Shown here: positions 26,580-35,753 of the stretch, piece after piece | Layout: every line of letters begins with the position of its first letter | Numbering within the stretch: the first letter of the stretch is position 1 | From: Bdellovibrionota bacterium | Lineage (GTDB): Bacteria > Bdellovibrionota > Bdellovibrionia > Bdellovibrionales > JAEYZS01 | Direction of reading: 5' to 3' | Assembly (NCBI GenBank): GCA_040386775.1 | Contig: JAZKEU010000009.1 | Coordinates: 113,453 to 177,452, forward strand | Length of the DNA stretch: 64,000 nucleotides | Made by a program: the position numbers and the translations under genes | The notes under the pieces: model-generated | Told to the model about the DNA's origin: nothing | Databases searched by the model: none | The model's input: the letters and a program-made list of their open reading frames with translations, nothing else

Positions 26580-27353
26580 CTAATATTCTTGATCGTTATT
26601 ATGTGATAAATGACTGTCTAAGGCTATTTCTGTCAAGCGTGTCTCGCGAGCCAACTGCAAATAGTGTTTTGCATCAGCATTCTGAGAATCTCTCATCTGA
26701 ACCTTTTCCCACTCTTCGACGGCTTCATAAACGCGGTTCATTTGGTATAAGTAAACCCCAAGGCGAACTCTAGCCTCGATATTTTGAGGGTAGTCTCTTA
26801 GGAAAAGTTGAAGCTCTTGAATTGCTCTTTGTTCCTTATGGATCTTCATAAAGCATTCGGCAATTTTTAGGATCAATAATCCAGGATTGTTCGATAACTT
26901 CTTAGCCTTCATGAATTGTTCTAAAGCATCTTCAAACTTCTCGATTTGAAGGTACAAATCTCCCAGTTCCATGTGTTTTTGGGTGATCCTGTCTTCGATG
27001 AATGGATCCGATTGCATCTTTGTTTCGTTTAAACGTTCTTGGGCTTCTTCAAAGACTTCTTTTGCTTCTTCATATCTGCCCAAATCATTTAAAATGATTG
27101 ATAAACCAACACTCGCATCCGTATAAGAGGGATCGATTTCTAAAGCTTTTTTGAAAGACTTGATGGCTTTATTGAATTGGCCCTTGTCATAGAAAAGAGT
27201 CGCAAGCATCTGGTAAACTTCTGGGTCTTTGTTGTTTTGAAGAATAGCTTGCTGCAAAAGAGGTTCTGCGGTTCTATAGTCGCCCTCAATAAAGCTTTCT
27301 TTAGCTTGCGCCATCATCTCGCGATATCCGGTGCGGTTATCACTATATGCCAT
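26580..27353 (-). CDS. tetratricopeptide-repeat protein
   Basis: 257 residues made of at least five TPR units: DYRTAEPLLQQAIL, DKGQFNKAIKSFKKALEIDPSYTDA, DLGRYEEAKEVFEEA, QIEKFEDALEQFMKAKK and HKEQRAIQELQLFLRDYPQNIEA. There is no signal peptide, so it is likely cytoplasmic. TPR arrays scaffold protein complexes. It overlaps bamD by 11 bases and precedes hpt, but no specific role can be read. Confidence 0.85.
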   Translation of the reverse strand: MAYSDNRTGYREMMAQAKESFIEGDYRTAEPLLQQAILQNNKDPEVYQMLATLFYDKGQFNKAIKSFKKALEIDPSYTDASVGLSIILNDLGRYEEAKEVFEEAQERLNETKMQSDPFIEDRITQKHMELGDLYLQIEKFEDALEQFMKAKKLSNNPGLLILKIAECFMKIHKEQRAIQELQLFLRDYPQNIEARVRLGVYLYQMNRVYEAVEEWEKVQMRDSQNADAKHYLQLARETRLTEIALDSHLSHNNDQEY

Positions 27354-28101
27354 ATTTACTCTTCACATCGCTAATCTGGTCGTTGTTATCGCTCGTTGGG
27401 AACTTTTTAGAAAGTTGTTCCAATAAGCTCTTTCCTTTTCCCACTTCACCAATTTCCAAAGCACTGATGGCACCTTTGAGGTAAGCTTCCGAAGTCAATT
27501 CTGCAGGAGCAGGCATCTTCGTGAGATTCTCAAAGCGTCTCATCGCACTTAAGTACTTTTCTTTTTTAAAATACCAATTGGCAATGTACGATTCTTTTTT
27601 AGCAAGCATATCTTGGGTGGCTTTTTTCTTTTCAGCCGCAGTTTTTGCAAAATCAGTTCCCGGATACTTATCAAGAACTATATTGAACTCTTGGATAGCT
27701 TGAACACCTTTAGACAAATCGCGATCAATCGTCGTTGGCAATTGATTGAAGTAAGAAAGTGCCAATTGCAAACTCACGTAAGGAATTTGCGGATGATTCG
27801 GATATAAGTATTTAAAGTTCGAATAAGAAAGCGCCGCTGATGCAAACTCTTCTTTTTTAAAATAAATATCAGCGATTCTTAAATCTGATTCTTTTGAATA
27901 TTGTGAGTAAGGGAATTTATTTTTAATTTCGTCGTAACGTCTAAGAGCTTCTTCGTAGCGTTCATCGTCTTCATACTCTTTGGCTTCTTTGAAAGCTTTT
28001 TCTGCTGAATTCACATCGATGGGATCTGGAGTTGAGCAGGAAACTACTGCTAGCGATAACAATAATGTTGTTAAAAATACTTTGAAAAAGTTCAGTCGCA
28101 T
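27343..28101 (-). CDS. bamD: outer-membrane protein assembly factor BamD, lipoprotein
   Basis: 252 residues, BamD size. Lipoprotein signal ends LAVVSC with Cys22. Five TPR-like helices follow: the first carries YEEALRRYDEIKNKFPYSQYSKESDLRIADIYF, and another has FNIVLDKYPGTDFAKTAAEKK, then YFKKEKYLSAMRRFENL. BamD binds BamA in the periplasm and recognises outer-membrane protein beta-signals. It overlaps the TPR gene by 11 bases. Confidence 0.92.
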   Translation of the reverse strand: MRLNFFKVFLTTLLLSLAVVSCSTPDPIDVNSAEKAFKEAKEYEDDERYEEALRRYDEIKNKFPYSQYSKESDLRIADIYFKKEEFASAALSYSNFKYLYPNHPQIPYVSLQLALSYFNQLPTTIDRDLSKGVQAIQEFNIVLDKYPGTDFAKTAAEKKKATQDMLAKKESYIANWYFKKEKYLSAMRRFENLTKMPAPAELTSEAYLKGAISALEIGEVGKGKSLLEQLSKKFPTSDNNDQISDVKSKYGI

Positions 28102-28170
28102 AAAACTCCAATTGTTCGGTACCGATTCGACGTAACGATTTTATACGCGATGAGTTTTTAATGTCAAATC

Positions 28171-29223
28171 TTATGCCCTAAATTTGATCAATTGATCATA
28201 AATTGTATAGAAGATGAGTTTGAGAACGCTAGCTACAGGAACAGAGATGATCATGCCCAAAACACCCATGACATTTGCTCCAATAATGAACACAACAATC
28301 ACAGTTACTGGGTGTAAATTCACAGTTCTAGCTACCACAAGTGGGATGATAAATACGATATCTACTAGTTGCGCGATAAAATAAACCATCGACATCAAAA
28401 GTACATTCAAGGAAGGTTCTTGATTGATAATGGCAATAATAAAAGCAGGAACCGCACCAATGAATGGGCCCACGTAAGGAATGAGGTTCATCACCGTGGC
28501 AAAGATTGCCAAGAATAAGGCATAAGGAAATTGAAGTATCGTTAAGCCAATCCAAACAACAATTCCCACAATAAAGGCTTCCACCAATCTTGCGCGAATA
28601 AAATCTCCAAGTTGAAGGTTAATTTTATGACTCAGAGAAAGCGCCATTTCGAAAACATTATTTGGAAATAGAGAGAGTAAATTTCTAGAGATTTTTCTGC
28701 CGTCTTTAAGCATGAAGTAGCAAAAAATCGGACCTAGTAAACAAACAGTCAAAAATTGTTGAGCAAACTTTGGAGCATTTTGTAAAAATCCAGTGACACC
28801 ACTTTCGGCAAGCCTTGCGATATTTTCACCAATATCATATTTGAAAACGTAAGGGATAAAGTCCTTCAGTTGATTTTCCCATTTTTGAATAAGAAAAGTC
28901 ACACCCTCAACATACTTAGGCATTTCCAATCGTAGTTCACGAATTTGTTCTACAACGAGAGGAATCGTAATGAAAACAAGTGCCGTCGTTAAAGCCAATA
29001 AAGTAAAATAGGGAATAAGAATAGCAGAATTTCTGCTCATCCCCATGCGCTCAAGATATCTTACGATCGGAGTGATGAGATAGGTCGCACCAAAAGCCAG
29101 CACAAAAGAAATAAGCATGTTCTCAACAATTAAAACAACTGTAGAAAGTAAAACCAATGTGAATAAGACAGCGGCAAGCCTTAGTAGGCGCTCACGCTTT
29201 ATTAGTGTGGGTAGTGCTTTCAT
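28171..29223 (-). CDS. AI-2E family (PerM-like) membrane transporter
   Basis: 350 residues with about seven or eight hydrophobic segments. Family marks are the N-terminal paired helices (AAVLFTLVLLSTVVLIVENML), the central soluble region, and the C-terminal FATVMNLIPYVGPFIGAVPAFIIAI with GVLGMIISVPVASVLKLIF. Family members export small molecules or ions; the AI-2 label covers few of them. Its ATG at 29223 lies within the preceding cyclic-nucleotide-binding gene (32-base overlap), with GAGGA unusually close to the ATG, suggesting translational coupling. Confidence 0.88.
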   Translation of the reverse strand: MKALPTLIKRERLLRLAAVLFTLVLLSTVVLIVENMLISFVLAFGATYLITPIVRYLERMGMSRNSAILIPYFTLLALTTALVFITIPLVVEQIRELRLEMPKYVEGVTFLIQKWENQLKDFIPYVFKYDIGENIARLAESGVTGFLQNAPKFAQQFLTVCLLGPIFCYFMLKDGRKISRNLLSLFPNNVFEMALSLSHKINLQLGDFIRARLVEAFIVGIVVWIGLTILQFPYALFLAIFATVMNLIPYVGPFIGAVPAFIIAIINQEPSLNVLLMSMVYFIAQLVDIVFIIPLVVARTVNLHPVTVIVVFIIGANVMGVLGMIISVPVASVLKLIFYTIYDQLIKFRA

Positions 29224-29782
29224 TTCCTCTATGTAGCTCCGTAAGCATCTTCATTTCATTTCTAAGTTGCGAAATTTTCTCTGTTGTAGATTTAAGTCTT
29301 TTTCCTACGACCTCAGCGAGACTCATTGTGATTTTAGCGCCGATGGAAGGATGACCTTGCAAGATAACATTGAGGTCAGGCTTAAAGAAACCAATCAATA
29401 CGGAATCTTCCGATGCCGTCGCATGAGCGGTTCTTTTTCCGTGATCTTCCACCAGAGAAAGCTCTCCAAAAAAATCGCCTTTTTTTAGTTTTGTAATCAG
29501 AACTTCACTGAATTTATCATTAGCACTTGCTGTAACATCTTCAAGTTCCACGACCGAAATATCTACGGCACCCTTTGCGATGATGTACATTCCGATCCCG
29601 ATTTCACTTTGTCTGAAAACAGTTTCACCCGCTCTGTAGTGTCTTTCATGAATTAGTTCTTCGACAATGCGAATTTCTTTTTTAGTTAAAGAGCTAAAAA
29701 TTTTATTTTGATGAAGAAGATTGGAAATTTTTTGAGATTTCTCTTCTTTCTTAAAAATATTTTCCCAAAGGAGATTGATCAT
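29192..29782 (-). CDS. cyclic-nucleotide-binding domain protein
   Basis: 196 residues, essentially one CNB beta-roll. RAGETVFRQSEIGIGMYIIAKGAVDIS is the first half, and KKGDFFGELSLVEDHGKRTAHATASEDS carries the phosphate-binding cassette (GEL...RTAHA). There is no C-terminal helix-turn-helix, so it is not a CRP-type regulator on this evidence; a helix (AEVVGKRLKSTTEKISQLRNEM) follows. It may gate or tether the overlapping transporter. A cAMP or cGMP role is likely but not shown. Confidence 0.85.
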   Translation of the reverse strand: MINLLWENIFKKEEKSQKISNLLHQNKIFSSLTKKEIRIVEELIHERHYRAGETVFRQSEIGIGMYIIAKGAVDISVVELEDVTASANDKFSEVLITKLKKGDFFGELSLVEDHGKRTAHATASEDSVLIGFFKPDLNVILQGHPSIGAKITMSLAEVVGKRLKSTTEKISQLRNEMKMLTELHRGNESTTHTNKA

Positions 29783-29794
29783 AAAGCGTTTGCC

Positions 29795-30607
29795 TCAAAA
29801 TGTATTTGTCACAAAAAGTTGATCGCGTGCAGCCCATCCCACGCGTCCCGTTGGATCTTCTATCTTATACCATTCAGCTTCTTTGTCACGAATCAACACT
29901 TCTGTTCCCTCTGGGATTTCAAATAGAGTTCCATATTCTGCATTAGGACCCGTTTTAACTTCAGCGAGCTTTACAATTGTGGTTGCCTTTGTTGTAACAA
30001 GATCCTTAAAACTAAAGAAACTCACAACGCCCAAACAAACAGTAATCACCAAAAATAGAATCGGCTTTGTTCCTAAAATAGGAGTAGCCTCGTCGTTTGC
30101 GAAGGCCTTCCTTTTTGCGCCCAAAAACTTAATAAACATAAACCCAGAAACAAAAAGACTGAGCAAAAAGAACGGCCAAATCATGTTGAATGAAAGGTGG
30201 TCCACGATGAGCTTTTCCAACCAGACCCAAGTAGAATCAGTAGTTTTTGCTAAAGGCTTTGCAGACATTTGACTCACAGCAAAATCAACTGCTTGCCTAG
30301 CCTCATTTAATTGCGGATTAATCGATAGCGCCTTGCGCCAAAGACCTATTGCTAGACCTGTTTTTCCCAGCTTGTACTCGGTCAGACCTAAATTGTATAT
30401 TAGATAACTGTTGTGAGTGTGGGATTTGAGAGCCTCCTCGATTGTGGTTCGAGCAGCTTCAAAGTCATTACTTTGATAACTTTTCTGATAATTATTGAAA
30501 GCAGAACTTGGATCACCCTCTGCTGCAAAACAAATATTGGAAGTGCCTGCTGATGTTGTCAGATAAAATAATACGAACGCAATTTTCATCAAAGTTGTTT
30601 TCATCAT
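29795..30607 (-). CDS. exported TPR + SH3 protein (BatE-like)
   Basis: 270 residues. Order: signal peptide (MKIAFVLFYLTTSAGTSNICFA), two TPR units (NYQKSYQSNDFEAARTTIEEAL; LGKTGLAIGLWRKALSINPQLNEA), two membrane helices (FNMIWPFFLLSLFVSGFMFI and PILFLVITVCLGVVSFFSF) and a bacterial SH3 domain (EVKTGPNAEYGTLFEIPEGTEVLIRDKEAEWYKIEDPTGRVGWA). This is the BatE layout; BatA/B/D are absent. The start is uncertain among ATGs at 30607, 30604 and 30589. It precedes the CNB protein by 12 bases. Confidence 0.78.
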   Translation of the reverse strand: MMKTTLMKIAFVLFYLTTSAGTSNICFAAEGDPSSAFNNYQKSYQSNDFEAARTTIEEALKSHTHNSYLIYNLGLTEYKLGKTGLAIGLWRKALSINPQLNEARQAVDFAVSQMSAKPLAKTTDSTWVWLEKLIVDHLSFNMIWPFFLLSLFVSGFMFIKFLGAKRKAFANDEATPILGTKPILFLVITVCLGVVSFFSFKDLVTTKATTIVKLAEVKTGPNAEYGTLFEIPEGTEVLIRDKEAEWYKIEDPTGRVGWAARDQLFVTNTF

Positions 30608-30696
30608 TCACACATTTTAAAAGGGCTTCGGCTCTGTGATCAAGAAGTATTAGGTACAGAAAAATAAATGAATTTTTATCGGAAAGGACAGAGGCT

Positions 30697-32094
30697 ATGT
30701 CGGGCGGTTTATTAGGGAATGATTTATGGGAATCAAAAAAAATTGACGATTTATTGAATCAAGCAGTGAAGGAAGTTTCTGCTATCAGCGAAAAGATTGA
30801 TGGCGTCAGAGAACCTAATCCCAAATTTACAGAGAGCGCAAAAAAAACTATGGATACCGTAGGCCAAATGAGAGGCCGTCCATTATTTTATCCCTACATT
30901 GGAAGCGGGATTGGAAGAGGTCCTTACACAGAAGTTGAAGACGGAAGCGTTAAGCTGGATTTGATCAATGGTATTGGGATTCATCTGATGGGACATTCGC
31001 ATCCAGGCGTAATCAAAGCCACACTTAAAGGAGCTTTGAGCGATATCGTTATGCAAGGTCATTTAGAGCCAAATCGTGAATACGTGGAATTCCATGATCG
31101 AATCACAAAGCTAGCCGCAAAAAATTCAAATCTTAAGCACGCTTGGATTACAACATGCGGAACAATGGCCAATGAAAATGCTCTCAAGATGGCTCGCCAA
31201 AAAAATTCTCCAGCGAGAATGATCTTAGGATTTAAAAATGCATTTGCTGGAAGATCGACATTGATGGCAGAACTTACGGATAACCCGGCCTACAAGCAAG
31301 GTCTTCCGGATTACAATGAAGTTCTAAGAGTTCCTTACTACGATGCAAAAAACCCAAAAGAAAGTTCTGAAGAGGCACTGAGAGTCGTAAAAGATCACGT
31401 AGCAAAGCATGAAAAAAACATTTCTGTATTTAGCTTTGAACCCATGCTGGGTGAGGGCGGATATATTTACGCTCCAAAAGAATTCCTCATTCCAATTTTT
31501 GAATTCTTAAAAGAAAAGAAAATTGCAATCTGGGCTGATGAAGTTCAAACCTTCACGAGAACAGGAGAATTATTCGCTTACGAAACTTTAGGCATCGGGA
31601 AATATATAGATCTGTGTACAATCGCAAAGACTGCACAAGTGGCGGCAACACTTTACACGGCGGAATACAATCCGCAACCGGGTTTGATAGCGGGAACGTT
31701 TGCTTCTAGCTCGGGATCTCTAGCAGCAGGAAATGAAATCTTAAGAATTTTAACAGAAGAAAATTATTTAGGACCAAACGGGAAGATTGCAAGCATCCAC
31801 AAGAAATTTATAGCGATGTTGAATGATTTAAATCAAACAACGTGCAAAGGATTATTGCGAGATGCAGGTGGTTTAGGGTTGATGATTGCTGTGACGCCGC
31901 TTGATGGCAATAAAGATAGAGTAGGAAAACTACTTCAAGTTCTCTACAAAAACGGTCTTATGAGTTTTGGGTGTGGAAAAGATCCATTGAGATTGAGGTT
32001 CCTAATTCCTGCGGTAATGCAAGATAAGGACATCGAGGTAGCAAAGAAAATTCTAGAAAAATCCATCTTAGAGTGTGCCTCCTCCTCCTCCTAA
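30697..32094 (+). CDS. class III aminotransferase, AstC-like (succinylornithine transaminase type)
   Basis: 465 residues, longer than AstC/ArgD (about 400) by an N-terminal lead. Class III signs: GIHLMGHSHPGVI (about 94-106), TCGTMANENALKMAR (153-167), FEPMLGEGG, the cofactor Asp281 in WADEVQTFTRTG and PLP Lys311 in TIAKTAQ. Followed by astA and astD, so it likely removes the alpha-amino-linked succinylornithine amino group. It could equally be an ornithine or lysine aminotransferase. The last codons read A-S-S-S-S from five CCT triplets in the coding strand. Confidence 0.82.
   Translation: MSGGLLGNDLWESKKIDDLLNQAVKEVSAISEKIDGVREPNPKFTESAKKTMDTVGQMRGRPLFYPYIGSGIGRGPYTEVEDGSVKLDLINGIGIHLMGHSHPGVIKATLKGALSDIVMQGHLEPNREYVEFHDRITKLAAKNSNLKHAWITTCGTMANENALKMARQKNSPARMILGFKNAFAGRSTLMAELTDNPAYKQGLPDYNEVLRVPYYDAKNPKESSEEALRVVKDHVAKHEKNISVFSFEPMLGEGGYIYAPKEFLIPIFEFLKEKKIAIWADEVQTFTRTGELFAYETLGIGKYIDLCTIAKTAQVAATLYTAEYNPQPGLIAGTFASSSGSLAAGNEILRILTEENYLGPNGKIASIHKKFIAMLNDLNQTTCKGLLRDAGGLGLMIAVTPLDGNKDRVGKLLQVLYKNGLMSFGCGKDPLRLRFLIPAVMQDKDIEVAKKILEKSILECASSSS
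32078..32092 (+). repeat. five tandem CCT triplets at the end of the aminotransferase gene
   Basis: CCTCCTCCTCCTCCT encodes the terminal serines and the first stop base. The message contains the anti-Shine-Dalgarno core CCUCCU, so it can pair with the GAGG site of astA 70 bases downstream. It is also a slippage-prone tract next to a stop codon. Confidence 0.5.
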
Positions 32095-32171
32095 TACATT
32101 GTCGTTCGTGGGCGGCGCTAGGTGGCCGGTAATAATAACTCGTCGTGAGACGATAACTGATCGAGGTGTTT

Positions 32172-33191
32172 ATGTCCTATATCCTAAGAAGCGTAGAAGA
32201 GCGCGACGTTCGTGATTTGCAAGTGTTGAGTTCGCAATTTACGATGATCAATCTTCCAAATGATGCAAAGGTGTTGGCGAGAAAAATCGAAAAGAGCCAA
32301 AATTCTTTTGCGGGACTTATTAAAAATAATGCGGAAGCAGAATATATTTTTGTGGTAGAAGACACAGAAACAGAAAGAGTTGTTGGGAGTTCATTAATTC
32401 TTGCAAAGCATGGAACCAAAGAGGAGCCACACTTTTATTTTAAAGTGACAAAGAAAGAACATTTCTCGAGTGACTTAGGAATCGGATTTGTGCATCAAGT
32501 TCTAAAACTCGAAGAGGAAGCCAACGGACCTACGGAGATCGGCGGTCTTTTGGTGGACAGTGAGTACCGGAGGGATCCCGAAAAAATTGGTAAACAAATT
32601 TCTCTGGTGAGATTTTTGTTTATGGCAATGTATCCTGAAAGATTCGAATCAAAAATTTTATGTGAACTCTCTCCGCCACAAATGGCCCAAGGTAAAAGTG
32701 AATTCTGGGAAGCGATGGGAAGAAGATTTACTGGGCTGCCATACCAAGAGGCGGATAAACTCAGTCATAGATATAAAGAATTTATTCATAGCTTGTTTCC
32801 GAAAGAAGAAATCTACACGTGTGTTCTTTCATCTGCTGCAAGATTTGTTTTAGGCAGAGTGGGTGATGAGACAAGACCTGCCCAGCATCTATTGGAAAAA
32901 CTAGGATTTAAATATTTAAACGAAGTCGATCCATTTGATGGGGGTCCGCATTTTGGAGTGGTTACCAATGAGGTTCCACTCATTAAAAATGCAAAACATT
33001 TGGAAGTGTCTTCTCGTGATCAAGCGGAATTTAAAAATTATGGCTTAGTTGGATTTATGAGAGACGGGAAATTTTTGGCTAAGCATACCGCTTATCATCT
33101 AGATGGTGATCGTATTGTGTTACCAGGAACAACCAAAGAAATTTTAAAACTTAGCGCAAATGATAAAGTTTGTTTAACTGAAATAGTATAG
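32172..33191 (+). CDS. astA: arginine N-succinyltransferase
   Basis: 339 residues from ATG 32172, five bases after GAGG; an in-frame GTG at 32166 overlaps that site and is rejected. The family shows in ILRSVEERDVRDLQVLSSQ, FHFKVTKKEH-like FYFKVTKKEHFSSDLGIGF, EIGGLLVDSEYRRD and the C-terminal FDGGPHFGVVTNEVPLI. It transfers succinyl from succinyl-CoA to arginine, the first step of the AST pathway. Its succinyl-CoA could come from the methylmalonyl-CoA module in this window. It is followed 8 bases later by astD. Confidence 0.92.
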   Translation: MSYILRSVEERDVRDLQVLSSQFTMINLPNDAKVLARKIEKSQNSFAGLIKNNAEAEYIFVVEDTETERVVGSSLILAKHGTKEEPHFYFKVTKKEHFSSDLGIGFVHQVLKLEEEANGPTEIGGLLVDSEYRRDPEKIGKQISLVRFLFMAMYPERFESKILCELSPPQMAQGKSEFWEAMGRRFTGLPYQEADKLSHRYKEFIHSLFPKEEIYTCVLSSAARFVLGRVGDETRPAQHLLEKLGFKYLNEVDPFDGGPHFGVVTNEVPLIKNAKHLEVSSRDQAEFKNYGLVGFMRDGKFLAKHTAYHLDGDRIVLPGTTKEILKLSANDKVCLTEIV

Positions 33192-33199
33192 GAAGAGTT

Positions 33200-34702
33200 A
33201 TGTCAGAGAATCTTTACCGCGGCGATTACATTAACAAAGAATTTATGATTCCGGCTAAGCCTGATGGCGAAGTGAAAGACATTTCTCCGTCTGATAAAAA
33301 AGACCTGATCATGACATTCGAATATGCTTTTGATCATGTGAATAAAGCTGTAGAGGCAGCGAAGAAAGCTTTCCCGCATTGGGCAGGGCTTTCGCTTCAA
33401 GAGCGCACGCACTATCTAACAAGACTAAAAGAAGTTTACACAGCTAGAAAAAATGATTTAGCAGAAGCTATTTCAAGAGACATGGGAAAACCATTATGGG
33501 AAGCGCTGACGGAAGCTCAAGCTATGATTGGGAAAATTGATATTACGCTGAATGAGTCTATGAAGCTTGTAGCGACTCAAGAATTTGAAAATGCCCTACC
33601 TGGAGTAAAAGGTGTTGTTCGTTTTAAACCTCGCGGAGTGATGGCGGTTCTTGGGCCCTTTAATTTTCCAGGACATTTACCTAATGGACACATTATTCCA
33701 GCATTGATTACGGGAAATACAGTTGTATTCAAACCTTCCGAACAAACTCCTTTTGTTGGCCAGATTATGGCAGAAATGTTTCACCAGGCAGATTTTCCGC
33801 ATGGTGTTTTCAATATGGTACAAGGTTTGGGAGAAACTGGCCGAAGATTGGTGGCGCATGAACTTGTGGATGGAATTCTCTTTACCGGTTCCTACGATAC
33901 AGGATTAAAAATCAAACAAGAAACCATGACTCATTACTGGAAGATTTTAGCTCTTGAGATGGGCGGGAAAAATGCTTCATTAGTTTGGGATGATACGGAT
34001 CTTGATAAGGCAATTTATGAGAATCTTCAAGCTTCGTTCTTAACTACGGGACAAAGATGTTCTTGTACAAGTCGTTTGATCCTTCATAAAAATATTTATG
34101 ATCAATTTATGGATAAGTTCTATAAAGCGGCAAAAAAATTAACGATCGGTCACTGGAAGGACAACACTTTCATGGGGCCACTCATCAATGATACTGCAGT
34201 AGAAAATTATTTAAGATTTCAAGGGATTGCAGTTAGAGAAGGAGCAGAATGCTTGATGCGAGGGAAGGCTCTCGATAAAGAGCTTAATGGATCTTACGTG
34301 ACACCAAGTATATATCTAATTGATAAGCCTTCTGAAAAATCAGTTTATCAAAAAACAGAAATTTTTGGCCCAAACTTAGCAGTTTATAAAACCGATGATT
34401 TTGATCAATCGTTAGAACTGATCAACTCTACGGGCTATGGATTAGTGACTTCGATTTTCACTAAACAAAAAGAACTTTATGATAAATTAAATCAGCAAGC
34501 TCGTGTAGGTTTAGTGAACTGGAATAGAGGAACTATTGGTGCAAGCTCACGCCTACCGTTTGGTGGAATGGACAAGTCTGGAAACGATAGACCGTCGGCT
34601 CACTTTGCCGTTCAGTATTGCACGGTACCGGTAGCAAATCTGGAGGACCCAACTCCATTTGATGCGTCTAAGCTTCCTCCGGGCTTAGAGGTGATTTCTT
34701 GA
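33200..34702 (+). CDS. astD: succinylglutamate-semialdehyde dehydrogenase
   Basis: 500 residues, an aldehyde dehydrogenase with Cys287 in TTGQRCSCTSR, Glu253 in LALEMGGKNA and the NAD-site FKPSEQTP. GQRC(S/T)C and the PFNFPGHLPNGH stretch are AstD-like. It oxidises N-succinylglutamate semialdehyde to N-succinylglutamate with NAD. SD is AGGAAGAG. The stop TGA overlaps the TTG start of mltG by 4 bases. Confidence 0.93.
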   Translation: MSENLYRGDYINKEFMIPAKPDGEVKDISPSDKKDLIMTFEYAFDHVNKAVEAAKKAFPHWAGLSLQERTHYLTRLKEVYTARKNDLAEAISRDMGKPLWEALTEAQAMIGKIDITLNESMKLVATQEFENALPGVKGVVRFKPRGVMAVLGPFNFPGHLPNGHIIPALITGNTVVFKPSEQTPFVGQIMAEMFHQADFPHGVFNMVQGLGETGRRLVAHELVDGILFTGSYDTGLKIKQETMTHYWKILALEMGGKNASLVWDDTDLDKAIYENLQASFLTTGQRCSCTSRLILHKNIYDQFMDKFYKAAKKLTIGHWKDNTFMGPLINDTAVENYLRFQGIAVREGAECLMRGKALDKELNGSYVTPSIYLIDKPSEKSVYQKTEIFGPNLAVYKTDDFDQSLELINSTGYGLVTSIFTKQKELYDKLNQQARVGLVNWNRGTIGASSRLPFGGMDKSGNDRPSAHFAVQYCTVPVANLEDPTPFDASKLPPGLEVIS

Positions 34703-35736
34703 AGTTTATCAAAATTTTGTTAGCCACGGTATTTGTAGGTGCGTTGTTTGTAACGACTTATCTGTATTTTCAGCTGAAACCAAGATCGGGTCAGTCCGAA
34801 AAAATTCTTATCGAAGTAGAGCCCGGTCCTTTCAAAAATGTGATCGATGATCTTCACGAAAAGAATGTGATTCAAAATAAACGCCTGTTCTCAATCATTG
34901 CGACTTTTACAAAAGCGGACCAAAAAATCAAAATGGGTGAGTACGAAATCACAACAGATATGTGGCCTCACGAAATTTTAACCATCCTTGTTAGTGGAAA
35001 GAGTGTTCAAAGATCTTTTACAGTTCAAGAAGGGTTAAACATCTTTGAAATTGCGCAAACTTTTGAGCTCAACAAAATCACTACGGCAAAGCAATTTTTA
35101 AAACTGGTTAGAGATCCCAAGTACACAGAGCAATTGATTGGATTCAAAGCTTCATCGCTAGAGGGTTACTTATATCCAAATACGTATTTTTATACTAAGG
35201 GGATGAGTCTAGATAAAATCATTCGCATGATGGTGGATCATTTCAATAATGTTGTGTCCGAGATTGCGCCACAACTTCAAGAAGATAAAGCTTTGCGCCA
35301 CAAAATGGTAATATTGGCGAGCATGATTGAAAAAGAAACCGGAGCTCCGGAAGAGCGTCCCACTATTTCATCGGTATTTTATAATCGCATGAAAAAAAAT
35401 ATGAAGTTTCAGTCTGATCCTACAATCATGTATGGCATTGCCGTTCAAAAGGGCTTTATGTCGAACAACATTAGAAAATCTGATATTCTTGCTAAGACTC
35501 CATACAACACGTACACAGTTCCAGCTCTTCCTATTGGTCCCATCGCAAACCCAGGAAAAGATGCGATCTTGGCAGCGCTTAAGCCGGAAAAGACAGAGTA
35601 TTTATTTTTTGTGAGCATGAACGAAGGTAGACATTATTTCTCGAGAACCTACCAAGAGCATGATGACGCCGTAAAAAAATATCAAAAAGACCGCAGAATG
35701 CGCGAAGGCAAATCTTGGCGCAATCTCAAGAAGTAA
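34699..35736 (+). CDS. mltG: endolytic murein transglycosylase MltG
   Basis: 345 residues starting at TTG within the astD stop (TTGA overlap), so translation is coupled. N-terminal membrane anchor (ILLATVFVGALFVTTYLYF), LysM-like domain (FTVQEGLNIFEIAQTF), and the YceG catalytic region EGYLYPNTYFYTKGMS plus ASMIEKETGAPEERPTISSVFYNR with catalytic Glu211. It cuts nascent peptidoglycan at the inner membrane. An envelope gene on an amino-acid operon is unusual; whether it has its own promoter is not visible. Confidence 0.92.
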   Translation: MKFIKILLATVFVGALFVTTYLYFQLKPRSGQSEKILIEVEPGPFKNVIDDLHEKNVIQNKRLFSIIATFTKADQKIKMGEYEITTDMWPHEILTILVSGKSVQRSFTVQEGLNIFEIAQTFELNKITTAKQFLKLVRDPKYTEQLIGFKASSLEGYLYPNTYFYTKGMSLDKIIRMMVDHFNNVVSEIAPQLQEDKALRHKMVILASMIEKETGAPEERPTISSVFYNRMKKNMKFQSDPTIMYGIAVQKGFMSNNIRKSDILAKTPYNTYTVPALPIGPIANPGKDAILAALKPEKTEYLFFVSMNEGRHYFSRTYQEHDDAVKKYQKDRRMREGKSWRNLKK

Positions 35737-35753
35737 ATCTTTAGAAAATTTGG

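Noticed and set aside
32166-32171. GTG start for astA
   Set aside because: It overlaps the GAGG site that serves the ATG at 32172.
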